A stretch of DNA of 64,000 bases from an uncultured Burkholderiales bacterium (GCA_903830725.1 CAIKVH010000086.1:47034-111033), one strand, 5' to 3'. Positions 1 through 8,048 are shown, counted from the first letter of the stretch. Notes: a model not told the origin generated them from the letters alone. A program made the numbers and translations.

Positions 1-815
1 TCTCCAAGTTGTGGGGCCAACCTGTCTATATCCAAAATAAACCGGGGGGAGGTGGTTTTATAGCGATTGAATCAGTGATTAGGTTAGCGCCTGATGGATA
101 TACCTTGATTCAACTCGATAGTGAGCATTTAGCCGCATTACCGCACCTTTATAAGTCTAAGGGATTCGTCACTTTAAATGCGTTAGATCCGGTTGCTCCC
201 ATGTTTCGGACCCCCTTTCTTATTGCTGTTGCAACAGACTCTAAATGGCAAAACATGAAAGATTTAATCGCAACAGCTAAATTGGAGCCGGGAAAGGTGA
301 GTTACGGCTCTTGGGGCATTGGAAGTCCTGGTCACTTAGGGGGGGAGGAGCTTGGACTTTTGACAAGCACTGAGATGACGCATGTGGCATATCGCGAGGT
401 TTCGCAACTCTTTACTTCGGTCGGGTCGGGTGATGTGCAGTGGAGTTTGGCAAGTATTCCCTCGAGTCAGGGTATCTTCAAGGCTGGGAAGATTCGCTAT
501 ATTGCTGTAGCTACATCTAAGAGGCTTTCCATCATGCCCGACGTTCCTACGGTCTCCGAGGCCGGCGGGCCGCAGGGCTTTGCGGTCAACTCCTTTGTCA
601 GTTTGTTATCCCCTAAAGGAATTTCTCCTGAGCTTAAATCTAAAATCAATTCAGATGTGATCAAAGTTTTATCCGATCCAGAGGTTAAGGCTAGATTTGA
701 TACCTTTGCCTTTGAGGGGCTTTCATGGTCGCCAGAGGAAATTAGGAAAAATGCTGAATTGAAAGAGAAGGTGTATCAAAAATTAATTGAGCGAAAAAAC
801 ATTAGCTTGGATTGA
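1..815 (+). CDS. Bug-type tripartite tricarboxylate substrate-binding protein, 5' truncated
   Basis: The reading frame is open from the left edge, so the N-terminus and signal peptide lie outside the window. The visible ~270 residues have the landmarks of the Bug/TctC periplasmic receptor family: a PGGGG loop near the start, APDGYTL, a YGSWGIGSPGHL segment, HVAYR, DVPTVSEAGG, and a GISPELKSKIN stretch before the C-terminal helix. These proteins bind carboxylates in the periplasm, and many are orphans without cognate TctAB permease genes. No TctA/TctB follows here; a gap of about 600 bases does. The family is greatly expanded in Burkholderiales, so the ligand cannot be guessed. Family assignment is secure. 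Confidence 0.9.
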   Translation, partial: SKLWGQPVYIQNKPGGGGFIAIESVIRLAPDGYTLIQLDSEHLAALPHLYKSKGFVTLNALDPVAPMFRTPFLIAVATDSKWQNMKDLIATAKLEPGKVSYGSWGIGSPGHLGGEELGLLTSTEMTHVAYREVSQLFTSVGSGDVQWSLASIPSSQGIFKAGKIRYIAVATSKRLSIMPDVPTVSEAGGPQGFAVNSFVSLLSPKGISPELKSKINSDVIKVLSDPEVKARFDTFAFEGLSWSPEEIRKNAELKEKVYQKLIERKNISLD

Positions 816-1412
816 GGCGCAGACCACAGGCCCTAAGGAAATCCCTAGTCTTTTATCGACTTTAAGCACTAAATCTATGAACACTTTTATCTCGAGTATT
901 AGATTGAACTGATGCGTAGTGAATAAGCCGCTGAAAGTTGTTCCTGATGGTGTTCTTAGAAGTGAATGGATGTAGTGCATTTAAATAATTGATTTCTTTG
1001 AATTTTTTTAAAAATAATTTATTTGAATAGTTGATCTCGACAGTGATTAAAGCAAATGAAATGGCTAGTCTGGGTTCAGCTCATGAATTCAATTCGCTTG
1101 AATTAATGAGCTAGCATTTTGATAATCATTGCGTTTGGTTAAAGTTTCTATGAGACTCAAAAAAATGATTAAACATCGATGTGTTGTTTTTCTTAAAAAA
1201 AATGGTTCACTTTTTTTGAATTTCAATGAATTATTTGTTACACTCCAAAAATCGGATGAGCAATATTGGACAAAATATATTTAAGTTGTCTAAGAAGTTT
1301 GTTGAACGTTTGAGGGTAGTTAAGCAAAATGGCGGCTACTTTTAAACTTCAAATATGCGAATCTAGTTTTAAAGGCAGAAAACATTGATCTTTCCAGCTA
1401 TTAGGGTGATGC
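816..1412. other. Gene-free stretch between Bug receptor and ykgJ-like gene
   Basis: About 600 AT-rich bases without a convincing gene on either strand. The one clear structure is a long hairpin at 1078-1112. The right part is rich in A and T runs and probably contains the promoter of the downstream pair, but no confident -35/-10 pair could be picked. Confidence 0.5.
1078..1112. repeat. Long inverted repeat, possible terminator or operator
   Basis: Two 15-base arms (AGCTCATGAATTCAA and TTGAATTAATGAGCT) separated by TTCGC pair with one mismatch. A short T-run (CATTTT) follows on the plus strand. It lies 260 bases after the Bug receptor stop, so it may be a distant terminator for that gene or a regulatory site for the next one. 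The structure is read directly; the role is a guess. Confidence 0.4.
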
Positions 1413-1856
1413 GTGCTTTTTGATCACTGCGCAGAATGCCGACGTTGTTGCAATACTGAGCAGGGACAAGCTCCCCTTGAAATTACATTGACTGCAACAG
1501 AAGCCGACCAAATCGGGGAATTCTGCCTCGACGGTAATTGCCAATATCTAGGCGATAAAGGCTGTACATTAGGCTCCAAAAAGCCTTTTAGTTGCACTTT
1601 GTACCCCCTCTCTTACAACCCCAAATCACGCAGTTTCTCATTTGATACTGAGTGTCCCCTAATGCCCGAGTACTTTGAGCAGTTAAGCAACCCAGCCAGT
1701 GAGGCATCTCAGCATCTGGATTTGGTTGCAAAGCAAATCCAAAAACTTGAAAAAATTGATCCTGAGTTCCTTCAGACCAATTATGAAATCGATATTGATT
1801 ATTTCGATTTGAAAAAGCTCCCCACAAAACCTTTAACTAGGAGTGCATCCAAATGA
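1413..1856 (+). CDS. YkgJ-family cysteine-cluster (putative Zn/Fe-chelating) protein
   Basis: A 147-residue protein with a GTG start preceded by an AGGGTG ribosome-binding site. The N-terminus carries the dense cluster C6-x2-C9-x2-C12-C13 that marks the YkgJ family (CxxCxxCC type, thought to bind zinc or an iron-sulfur cluster). More cysteines follow: the pair in FCLDGNC, then GC, SC and TECP, in the order expected for the family. The biochemical role of these proteins is not established. Its stop overlaps the start of the next gene by four bases (ATGA), so the two are almost certainly co-translated. Family confidence is high; function is open. Confidence 0.85.
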   Translation: MLFDHCAECRRCCNTEQGQAPLEITLTATEADQIGEFCLDGNCQYLGDKGCTLGSKKPFSCTLYPLSYNPKSRSFSFDTECPLMPEYFEQLSNPASEASQHLDLVAKQIQKLEKIDPEFLQTNYEIDIDYFDLKKLPTKPLTRSASK

Positions 1857-2809
1857 GTGAAGTTTTAACCTCAGTGAATATACCGTTACAAACCAATAAT
1901 TCAACTGCAGATGCAAATGTCGCTCCTGTTAAGGAGGCCTCAACCAAGGTTAAGCGCATTAAGCCTGCCCTGCGGGTTAAGGAGGTTGGGAACCAGAGCT
2001 GGACTTCTAAGAATTTGGTTGTGAAAAGTGACCACAACAACATTCGCTACTACACCACACGTTGGGATGCGCTTTGTCCGTATATTGAGGTAACGGAGGA
2101 AATGCTGGATATGGCTCCTAAGCCTTTTGTGGTCTACGCCATTCCTCCGGATAGCCCATTTGGCGTTCCAATCAATGATAAATACGGGTTGGTTAATGTC
2201 GGAGATGAGAATTTCTGGGCCGATGAGCGCAGAATTCGTAAATTTAAGGAATTGGACAAGCAGTACCGCAATTTTGAGTACTCCGAGGAGGTCATTCCAG
2301 GGTATGAGCTATCTGTATCCGATATTTTTGAAATGGGCGGTGAACACTTTGCAAACTATTGCATTGACGACCGAGAGGTTGAGGGCTTTATCGACTATGT
2401 GCGTAAGTTGGATGTGCTCGTTTTGCGAGTGCATGACAGCGAAGGTGAGTTGGTGCTAACGGATGTCTCAATCCTACTGCCTGAATACAACCAGGTTTAT
2501 GGAAGTTTTTGCCAGTGGAATAGGGATTTTAAGAACAGATCTCCCGGCATCTACGCATGTTTGTTAGCAAGTCGTTGGGCTGCTAAAAATGGATACAAAT
2601 TCTACAATTTAGGCCCAGTAGATGACTACGGCTACAAGTCACTATTCGTCACCGAGTTTGAGCCAATTTATGCGCTAGCCATCACGGATATGGATCATCC
2701 ACTTGTCTTAGATCCAACTTCTCCTATCAATATTGACTTCAAGCCGCATGAGCTCAATCAAATTTACCGCAACTTACCAGAACAGCAAATTGTGAATGCT
2801 GTAGGTTAA
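1853..2809 (+). CDS. GNAT / arginyl-tRNA-transferase-like acyltransferase, partner of the YkgJ protein
   Basis: A 318-residue protein coupled by ATGA overlap to the cysteine-cluster gene. Residues 1-55 look disordered. The rest looks like one globular domain. Near residue 230-265 there is RSPGIYACLLASRWAA followed by GYKFYNLGP and DYGYKS. This resembles the C-terminal GNAT-like fold of arginyl/leucyl-tRNA-protein transferases and FemX-type enzymes, where a serine/arginine-glycine turn, a long helix and a YxLG strand form the acyl-donor site. No membrane segment or signal peptide is evident. The donor (acyl-CoA or aminoacyl-tRNA) and the acceptor are unknown. A strong terminator follows at 2836-2859. 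The superfamily call is inference from motif shape. Confidence 0.5.
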   Translation: MSEVLTSVNIPLQTNNSTADANVAPVKEASTKVKRIKPALRVKEVGNQSWTSKNLVVKSDHNNIRYYTTRWDALCPYIEVTEEMLDMAPKPFVVYAIPPDSPFGVPINDKYGLVNVGDENFWADERRIRKFKELDKQYRNFEYSEEVIPGYELSVSDIFEMGGEHFANYCIDDREVEGFIDYVRKLDVLVLRVHDSEGELVLTDVSILLPEYNQVYGSFCQWNRDFKNRSPGIYACLLASRWAAKNGYKFYNLGPVDDYGYKSLFVTEFEPIYALAITDMDHPLVLDPTSPINIDFKPHELNQIYRNLPEQQIVNAVG

Positions 2810-2835
2810 TTTTTCCTGCGGTATTTAGATCAGTC

Positions 2836-2859
2836 ATTTGCCCCTGCATAGGGGCAAAT
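2836..2859. terminator. Bidirectional rho-independent terminator
   Basis: Perfect 10-base arms ATTTGCCCCT and AGGGGCAAAT around a GCAT loop, with T-rich flanks on both strands. It sits between two convergent genes, the GNAT-like gene and the SET-domain gene. Confidence 0.85.
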
Positions 2860-2860
2860 T

Positions 2861-3283
2861 TCATTTGAAAGTGTGCTTTTCACCAAAGGTGAGGTCGTAA
2901 TCCATCATCAACTCCTCGCCAACTTTGATGGACTTGAGGGTGACAAGCTTGTCGTTCTTTTTGAACTGAACATTAGGATTTTTTGAGTGGTTCAGATAAA
3001 CAGCTAAGTCCATTGAGTTCAGGCCCAAAGATGGAACAAGAAATTTATCCTTGTCAAAGTAACAAAATATTTTCATCTGCTTTTTAACGGATGCAGGGAC
3101 GCCCTTAAGCTCTTTATGCGTAAAAGGAACGTCTTTGTATTTCATTTTACTTTTAAGGGGATTAACGCCCTTAGGTATCGGCTTGATGGCGAAGACGCCG
3201 ATGCCGTGAACCTTGGATACCCCTAAGCGACAATACACCTCTTCGTTTAGGTGTTGTAAGAGTTTCTTTTTTAGTTCTGACAT
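2861..3283 (-). CDS. SET-domain protein (putative protein-lysine methyltransferase)
   Basis: A 140-residue protein that is essentially a lone SET domain. Visible are GIGVFA at residues 27-32 (start of the SAM-binding part), LNHSKNPN around 95-102 (the NHS motif of the pseudoknot) and GEELMMDYD near 123-131 (the GEELxxDY motif). These are the key SAM and lysine-channel elements. No pre-SET or post-SET cysteine cluster is present. SET proteins methylate lysines and are common in eukaryotes; stand-alone bacterial versions occur sporadically and their substrates are mostly unknown. The gene is monocistronic and convergent with the YkgJ/GNAT pair. Confidence 0.85.
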   Translation of the reverse strand: MSELKKKLLQHLNEEVYCRLGVSKVHGIGVFAIKPIPKGVNPLKSKMKYKDVPFTHKELKGVPASVKKQMKIFCYFDKDKFLVPSLGLNSMDLAVYLNHSKNPNVQFKKNDKLVTLKSIKVGEELMMDYDLTFGEKHTFK

Positions 3284-3488
3284 AAGTGAATTCCGTTGTA
3301 AGTTGGGTTCCTAATCCTTGCCAATAGCAGGAAAGACGGTTATTGTAGTCAAGCCGTGGGCAAAATGGGGGAAAATCGTATGTCTCTTGTAAATTCGCGT
3401 CAAGTGGGAGGGGGGAAGGTAGGCTGTGGCGCTCTAATCTAACCCCCTTTTAATGTTTAAATTCGAAGGCTTAAAGGGAGAGGATTAG

Positions 3489-4307
3489 ATGAGTAACAAA
3501 GATTTCAGCCAGTGGCTTATTAGTCATAAAGCCGCAATGAACCTCAAGTCATTTGATACTCGCCCCCCCTCAGATGAGCCTTGGGAGGAGCAGTTCAAGG
3601 CGGATAATATGCAAAAGTTGGGTGAAAAATTAGGACAACTCCAGTCTCTTATGCATGCGAGTAAAACTAGGGGTTTGTTACTTGTTTTACAGGGCATGGA
3701 CACCGCTGGCAAGGACGGAGCGATTAGGCGGGTATTTAGCCATGTTAGCCCGCTAGGCGTAAGGGCAGAGGCCTTTGGGGCCCCAACAGAGCACGAGCTA
3801 GAACATGATTTTCTTTGGCGCATTCACCAAAAGACCCCTGCCCTAGGGGAGATTGTTGTTTTTAACCGTAGCCACTATGAAGATGTTTTGGTCACCCGGG
3901 TTAAGGGTTGGATTTCCAAGGAGGTCTGCGAGAGGAGATTCGAGCACATTCGAGCTTTTGAGCAATTGCTGGACGATCAAGGGATTAAAGTCATTAAATG
4001 CTTTCTCAACATATCGCGCGATGAGCAAAGGAGGAGATTGAAAGAACGAATGGAGGACCCACACAAGCAGTGGAAGTTACAGCCCTCGGACTTTGAAGAT
4101 CGCAAGCTCTGGGATCAGTTTGGGCATGCGTATCAAGATGCTATTAAGGAGACCTCAACTATCGAGGCCCCTTGGTACATCATCCCCGCGGACTCTAAGC
4201 ACTATAGGGATCTCCTTTTGACGCAAATACTGATACATACTTTAGAGCAAATGCAACTCAAGGTTCCCAAGCCAAAATTCGATTTGTCAGCTTACTCACT
4301 CGATTAA
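3489..4307 (+). CDS. ppk2: Polyphosphate kinase 2 family protein
   Basis: A 272-residue single-domain PPK2, which transfers phosphate between polyphosphate and nucleotides in the cytoplasm. The Walker A motif GMDTAGKDG is at residues 69-77. The FNRSHYEDVLV segment at 125-135 carries the conserved Walker B-like/lid residues, and NISRDEQRRRLKER follows as the lid helix. Length and layout fit the short, one-domain PPK2 enzymes that mostly phosphorylate nucleoside mono- or diphosphates. The start has a good purine-rich site (AGGGAGAGG) seven bases upstream. Nucleotide specificity cannot be read from the sequence. Confidence 0.92.
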   Translation: MSNKDFSQWLISHKAAMNLKSFDTRPPSDEPWEEQFKADNMQKLGEKLGQLQSLMHASKTRGLLLVLQGMDTAGKDGAIRRVFSHVSPLGVRAEAFGAPTEHELEHDFLWRIHQKTPALGEIVVFNRSHYEDVLVTRVKGWISKEVCERRFEHIRAFEQLLDDQGIKVIKCFLNISRDEQRRRLKERMEDPHKQWKLQPSDFEDRKLWDQFGHAYQDAIKETSTIEAPWYIIPADSKHYRDLLLTQILIHTLEQMQLKVPKPKFDLSAYSLD

Positions 4308-4322
4308 CCCAGGCCAGAGGAG

Positions 4323-4718
4323 CTAACCAACATCCTCCCAACTGTAGTCGGGGGCAGCTGTTGGGCTATCCGGGTCCAACGCAAAATACACCTCTCTGAG
4401 CTCCACATCAAAGTAGGGGGGCGCGTGTGGGTCGGTTGTCCCGGGAATTTGTATTTTTAGACTGTTGAAGACGAAGAAGTTTAAAGCTCTTAAGAAAGAG
4501 TCAAAATTTTTAATGTCCGGATGATCCTGAACAGAGAGGATAGACCATTCACTTTCATGGGTGCCAGTTATATTGAACCTTGCGACACGCACTTCAAAAA
4601 ACTGGTTGGGGTATAACTGCCCATATTGCTCGATGTCAAAAAGCACCTTGCCGGTGTAGGCATTGGGCTCAACGCGAAGTAAGTTGAGGCTTTTAGGATA
4701 AATTTTTATGTATGACAT
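4323..4718 (-). CDS. Hypothetical protein (orphan)
   Basis: A 131-residue protein, not recognised. It is soluble-looking, without signal peptide or membrane helix, and rich in aromatic and beta-strand-like stretches; the C-terminus is acidic and proline-containing. It converges on the PPK2 gene with a 15-base gap and has no operon partner. The coherent amino-acid composition and an unbroken frame of nearly 400 bases support a real gene. Confidence 0.6.
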   Translation of the reverse strand: MSYIKIYPKSLNLLRVEPNAYTGKVLFDIEQYGQLYPNQFFEVRVARFNITGTHESEWSILSVQDHPDIKNFDSFLRALNFFVFNSLKIQIPGTTDPHAPPYFDVELREVYFALDPDSPTAAPDYSWEDVG

Positions 4719-5064
4719 GAATAATCTATCGGGTCAAAAGAGTTAGGAAAACCGCTATTGAGTTGGTTTATCTAATGAGTAAACATTGTAGCGAATCAAC
4801 AATTTGCAAGCGCAGATGTTGCCTATGTACCTAGGAATATAGTGCCATTGTCCCTTTGTCCCTTTGTCCCTTTATTAAACCCTCAGCAGTGAGACCCTTT
4901 AAATTTATAATTGATTTCAATTGACTTGACGCGCAAGTAAATTATCTCAAAGTCACAAGCCGAACTTAATAGACGCCGTATGTCGGATCTTGCAAGGATA
5001 ATTATGAATTGCTCACAGCGGCTATGGTCGTTCACTTAAAAAAACATCAAAGGGTTACGCAGCG
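4719..5064. other. Intergenic region between two divergent orphan genes
   Basis: About 345 bases. It holds the 8-base tandem repeat at 4850-4873 and presumably promoters for both flanking genes. No good promoter pair could be assigned and no small gene is apparent. Confidence 0.5.
4850..4873. repeat. Three perfect tandem copies of an 8-base unit
   Basis: GTCCCTTT is repeated three times head to tail. It sits mid-way between divergent orphan genes. Short repeats of this kind can expand or contract by slippage, but no coding or promoter consequence is visible. Confidence 0.9.
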
Positions 5065-5859
5065 ATGAATCATCAATTACAAAAATGCGGTTTAGATAGT
5101 GTTGCAGATTTACTTACTTTTTATAAAAAATATCTTGGCGATGAGATTTACGATTTCCTATTTCAAAAACTAAAATTTAACTGTCTGGATGAGCCTACCC
5201 TCACTTTATTGCGTGAAGTTGTACTGGAGTTCAGCAAGCAAATTCCTCAGTTTGATCACGTCATCAGAAAGGATGTGGGAGAATCAGACAAAACCCCCTC
5301 TTATATAGACGGGAAATTATTGCTATATTTTGGTGTGCAGATGCCACTCTCTGGTATCAGAACTCAATTCATTGGTCTCGCTTATAAATTCTTAGGCCAG
5401 AATAAGTTAAAACTAACTCTTTATATTGCCGGCGCCGTAGAAGGTCCAAATTTAATTAGTAATGTCAACCTTACTTCAAATACAAAGACCATTGAGTGTA
5501 AAGAATTTGAGGATCTTGAGAGCTTTCAACAACTAACACCGATTATCAAAGGTCTAGCCAAAGATTTTCGGAGTGCATTGACTCAGCTGAAAGGGGGGTC
5601 TATTGGATTTACGCCCATGCAGTGCTGGGAAAATCATAAAAAAACCAAGGAGAAAAAAAATACAGCTGCCTGGCTAGTTCAGTCAAGAGAGCTCGCTACG
5701 AAGTATTGGTCAAGCCATAAACAGACACTAACTCAGGATGAAGTATCCGCTTTGAGCGCGCGCTTCAAAGCAAATCAAAACGAGCGGTGGGAATATTTTA
5801 TGCATCTCATATTTTCCGGATTTCCTGAAGAGCAAGCTTTTAAGGAGTCTTTGGAATAG
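5065..5859 (+). CDS. Hypothetical protein (orphan)
   Basis: A 264-residue protein, not recognised. No signal peptide or clear membrane segment is seen. The middle (residues ~85-130) has alternating hydrophobic strands (KLLLYFGVQMPL, LKLTLYIAGAV), and the C-terminal third is basic and helical, with the lysine-rich stretch KKTKEKKN. No catalytic motif was recognised. It stands alone, followed by an 11-base tandem duplication at 5874-5895 and the convergent dgoK gene. The long open frame with normal residue usage supports a real gene; lineage-specific or transferred origin is possible. Confidence 0.6.
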   Translation: MNHQLQKCGLDSVADLLTFYKKYLGDEIYDFLFQKLKFNCLDEPTLTLLREVVLEFSKQIPQFDHVIRKDVGESDKTPSYIDGKLLLYFGVQMPLSGIRTQFIGLAYKFLGQNKLKLTLYIAGAVEGPNLISNVNLTSNTKTIECKEFEDLESFQQLTPIIKGLAKDFRSALTQLKGGSIGFTPMQCWENHKKTKEKKNTAAWLVQSRELATKYWSSHKQTLTQDEVSALSARFKANQNERWEYFMHLIFSGFPEEQAFKESLE

Positions 5860-5873
5860 CCTTCAAATACCCA

Positions 5874-5895
5874 TGAAATATGATTGAAATATGAT
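5874..5895. repeat. Tandem duplication of an 11-base unit
   Basis: TGAAATATGAT occurs twice in succession in the short gap between the orphan gene and the end of dgoK. No function is evident. Confidence 0.8.
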
Positions 5896-5915
5896 TGAAT
5901 AGCTCACATGATGGG

Positions 5916-6926
5916 TTAATCCATTGAGTGAGCAATCACCTGAAAACCACGCCAAGTAGCTTCAGATCCAAGAGTGACGGGGCGAGTGCCTAGGCGTTTT
6001 AGTGCGTGTGCGTAGTAAAGTTGCAGTGCATGAGAGCCGACGACAATAATCTCTTCATTTTTTTTGAATTGCTGAGTTTGCAATTCATAACCAATAACTA
6101 TTCCAGACAACATATCTACCAAGTATTCAGGCGAGTGTCGATCAAATAATGCAAGGGTTCGAATACCAAAAATATCATGCAGCAAATTGGGTCTGTAATT
6201 CGCCTTTTTAGTGCTCGGGGATTTCTCAGATGTATCCCCTGAGAGACTTTGCTTGCGCGGACTCTTAGGGCGCACGCTAAGGCTTAAACCTTTTTCAAAA
6301 GCTTCATCATTAAATTCAAGTGAGTCCAATGAGTTGGGTAATGTCTTACTGAGTATGGAGTGCTCTTTCAAAAGGGAGAAGAACTCGCCAGTCATGAAAG
6401 TGGAAAAGTCCTTAAAAACTCCCTGCTCGACATCAACCCATTTGCTGTGGGTTCCCGGTAAAACCAGTCTTGCGCTTTCTCTGCCTAGCATTGAGAGGGC
6501 GCCCAGTACCTGAACTTCCTCTCCCCGTATGACATCAGGTGCTTGTTCATGTTCAATGCTCAAACCTGGAACGATAGCGATCTTATGCGGATTGATCCAG
6601 TGAAGGTGGTTGGCCAAGTAGTGGATTGAGGCCGGACAGGGGCAATAAGGGGCTAATTGCCAACCCTGTGCACTGCCAGCCATCCCACTAATAAGGATCA
6701 GCACATCCTCTAAGTCTAGCCACTGGTTGCAAATTTGACTCAGCACATTGGGAAAGTCCCCAGGCGCTACATTCATGATGCCTTGCTCGCTAGAGCGCTC
6801 CTCTTGCACCTGCCCATTTTGGATCAGTGCAGCGCGCAGCGCAGTGGTGCCCCAATCAACTGCTATTAATGGTCGAGTTAGTGGGATACTTTTTGGGGGG
6901 TTAGAGATGATTTTTTTGGATACCAT
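5916..6926 (-). CDS. dgoK: 2-dehydro-3-deoxygalactonokinase
   Basis: A 336-residue sugar-acid kinase of the DgoK family, which phosphorylates 2-keto-3-deoxy-galactonate with ATP. The N-terminal phosphate loop AVDWGTTALRAALI is at residues ~23-36. GTHSKWV and FMTGEFFSLL follow, and near the C-terminus is VVGSHALQLYYAHAL, all typical of the family. The protein is longer than the usual ~300 residues because of a basic, serine- and lysine-rich insert around residues 218-245 (RPKSPRKQS onward). It is transcribed away from the DenD-like gene across a 150-base gap, and belongs to the sugar-acid cluster that runs to 16.0 kb. Confidence 0.88.
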   Translation of the reverse strand: MVSKKIISNPPKSIPLTRPLIAVDWGTTALRAALIQNGQVQEERSSEQGIMNVAPGDFPNVLSQICNQWLDLEDVLILISGMAGSAQGWQLAPYCPCPASIHYLANHLHWINPHKIAIVPGLSIEHEQAPDVIRGEEVQVLGALSMLGRESARLVLPGTHSKWVDVEQGVFKDFSTFMTGEFFSLLKEHSILSKTLPNSLDSLEFNDEAFEKGLSLSVRPKSPRKQSLSGDTSEKSPSTKKANYRPNLLHDIFGIRTLALFDRHSPEYLVDMLSGIVIGYELQTQQFKKNEEIIVVGSHALQLYYAHALKRLGTRPVTLGSEATWRGFQVIAHSMD

Positions 6927-6952
6927 AGACAGATTATGCGATATTTTTAAGC

Positions 6953-7054
6953 GTGTATCTTGGCGTAATCCTCAGGGTTGTGGGTGACGGGTTGGGTGTA
7001 GCATTAGGCGTAGCCTTAGTATTAGCGCTGGGTGTAAAAGTTAAAGATAAGTAA
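6953..7054 (+). CDS. Candidate 33-residue hydrophobic small ORF
   Basis: A GTG-started frame just before the DenD-like gene. It encodes a run of glycine, valine, leucine and alanine (GVALGVALVLALGVKVKDK at the end) that would form one membrane-spanning helix with a lysine-rich tail. No good ribosome-binding site is seen, and the DNA here is internally repetitive, so the hydrophobic peptide may be a by-product of low complexity. Weakly supported. Confidence 0.15.
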   Translation: MYLGVILRVVGDGLGVALGVALVLALGVKVKDK

Positions 7055-7076
7055 CAAAACGTTTGAGGACTTTTGA

Positions 7077-8048
7077 ATGAAATTATTGATTACGGGTGGA
7101 GCAGGCTTTGTAGGATCTAGATTAGCTAGAAGCCTCTTAAAAAACGGATCCCTAAATGGGCAGAAGATTGATAAATTGGTTATAGCTGATCAATACGCAC
7201 CGCCTGAGTTTTTGCGAAACGATGCTCGAGTTGAAAGCAGGACGGCCCCGTTGCTAGAGCAATGTGCAAATTTGCATGAGGACCGATTTGATGGCGTATT
7301 TCACCTCGCATCAGCCGTGTCGGGGGAGTGCGAGGATGATTTTGATCTAGGGATGCGCTCCAATCTAGATACCACACGCGCTTTACTTGACGCTTTAAGA
7401 AAAGCCGGGAATTCTCCACGTTTCGTTTTCTCAAGCTCCATTGCAGTATTTGGTCCGGACCCTGCGCATCCCATTCCAGATATTGTTACTGATGAGACCT
7501 TGCCCACGCCACAAACGTCCTACGGCACTCATAAATTGATGTGTGAACATTTAATTTCAGACTACACGAGGAAGGGCTACATTGACGGTAGAAGTGCAAG
7601 GCTAATGACCGTTACAGTCAGACCAGGGCGGCCGAACGGCGCTGCCTCATCTTTTTTTAGTGGCATTATCCGAGAGCCCTTGGCAGGCGAAGTGGCGATC
7701 TGTCCGGTCCTCGATTCTGTTTCACATCCAGTCTCAAGCCCCTCACTGACTGTTCAAGGGCTCACTGCCGTGTTTGAGGCAACTCGGGAAGAATTTTTAG
7801 GGCGAAGTGGGATCAATCTTCCAGCACTCAATGTGACTGTGAAAGAGATGCTCGATGCATTAGAGGCCGTTGCAGGCTCAAAAGTTCGTTCGTTGGTTAA
7901 ATTTGAATTTAATGAGCGAATTGCCAATATCGTTTCCAATTGGCCCAAAGGTGCAGCCTCAATGCGGGCGCACCGCCTTGGACTTCAGCCTGCGAAGAAC
8001 TTTGAAAGTATCATTCGGGAGTACATCGAAGATTCTAAACCTGCGTGA
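7077..8048 (+). CDS. NAD-dependent SDR, D-erythronate dehydrogenase (DenD)-like
   Basis: A 323-residue extended SDR/epimerase-type protein. The NAD loop GGAGFVG is at residues 7-13, the active-site tyrosine and lysine are in SYGTHK (~residues 145-150), and the substrate region TVRPGRPNGAASSFFSG is strongly reminiscent of DenD, the enzyme that oxidises D-erythronate. The erythronate partners (OtnK, OtnC, OtnI) are absent here. In this neighbourhood the enzyme may instead oxidise a sugar or sugar acid ahead of the dehydratase and DgoK. Two terminator-like hairpins follow, facing the convergent dehydratase gene. Family is secure; substrate is inferred. Confidence 0.85.
   Translation: MKLLITGGAGFVGSRLARSLLKNGSLNGQKIDKLVIADQYAPPEFLRNDARVESRTAPLLEQCANLHEDRFDGVFHLASAVSGECEDDFDLGMRSNLDTTRALLDALRKAGNSPRFVFSSSIAVFGPDPAHPIPDIVTDETLPTPQTSYGTHKLMCEHLISDYTRKGYIDGRSARLMTVTVRPGRPNGAASSFFSGIIREPLAGEVAICPVLDSVSHPVSSPSLTVQGLTAVFEATREEFLGRSGINLPALNVTVKEMLDALEAVAGSKVRSLVKFEFNERIANIVSNWPKGAASMRAHRLGLQPAKNFESIIREYIEDSKPA

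Noticed and set aside
783..980. Minus-strand open frame overlapping the end of the Bug gene
   Set aside because: No ribosome-binding site and overlap with coding sequence; looks like chance.
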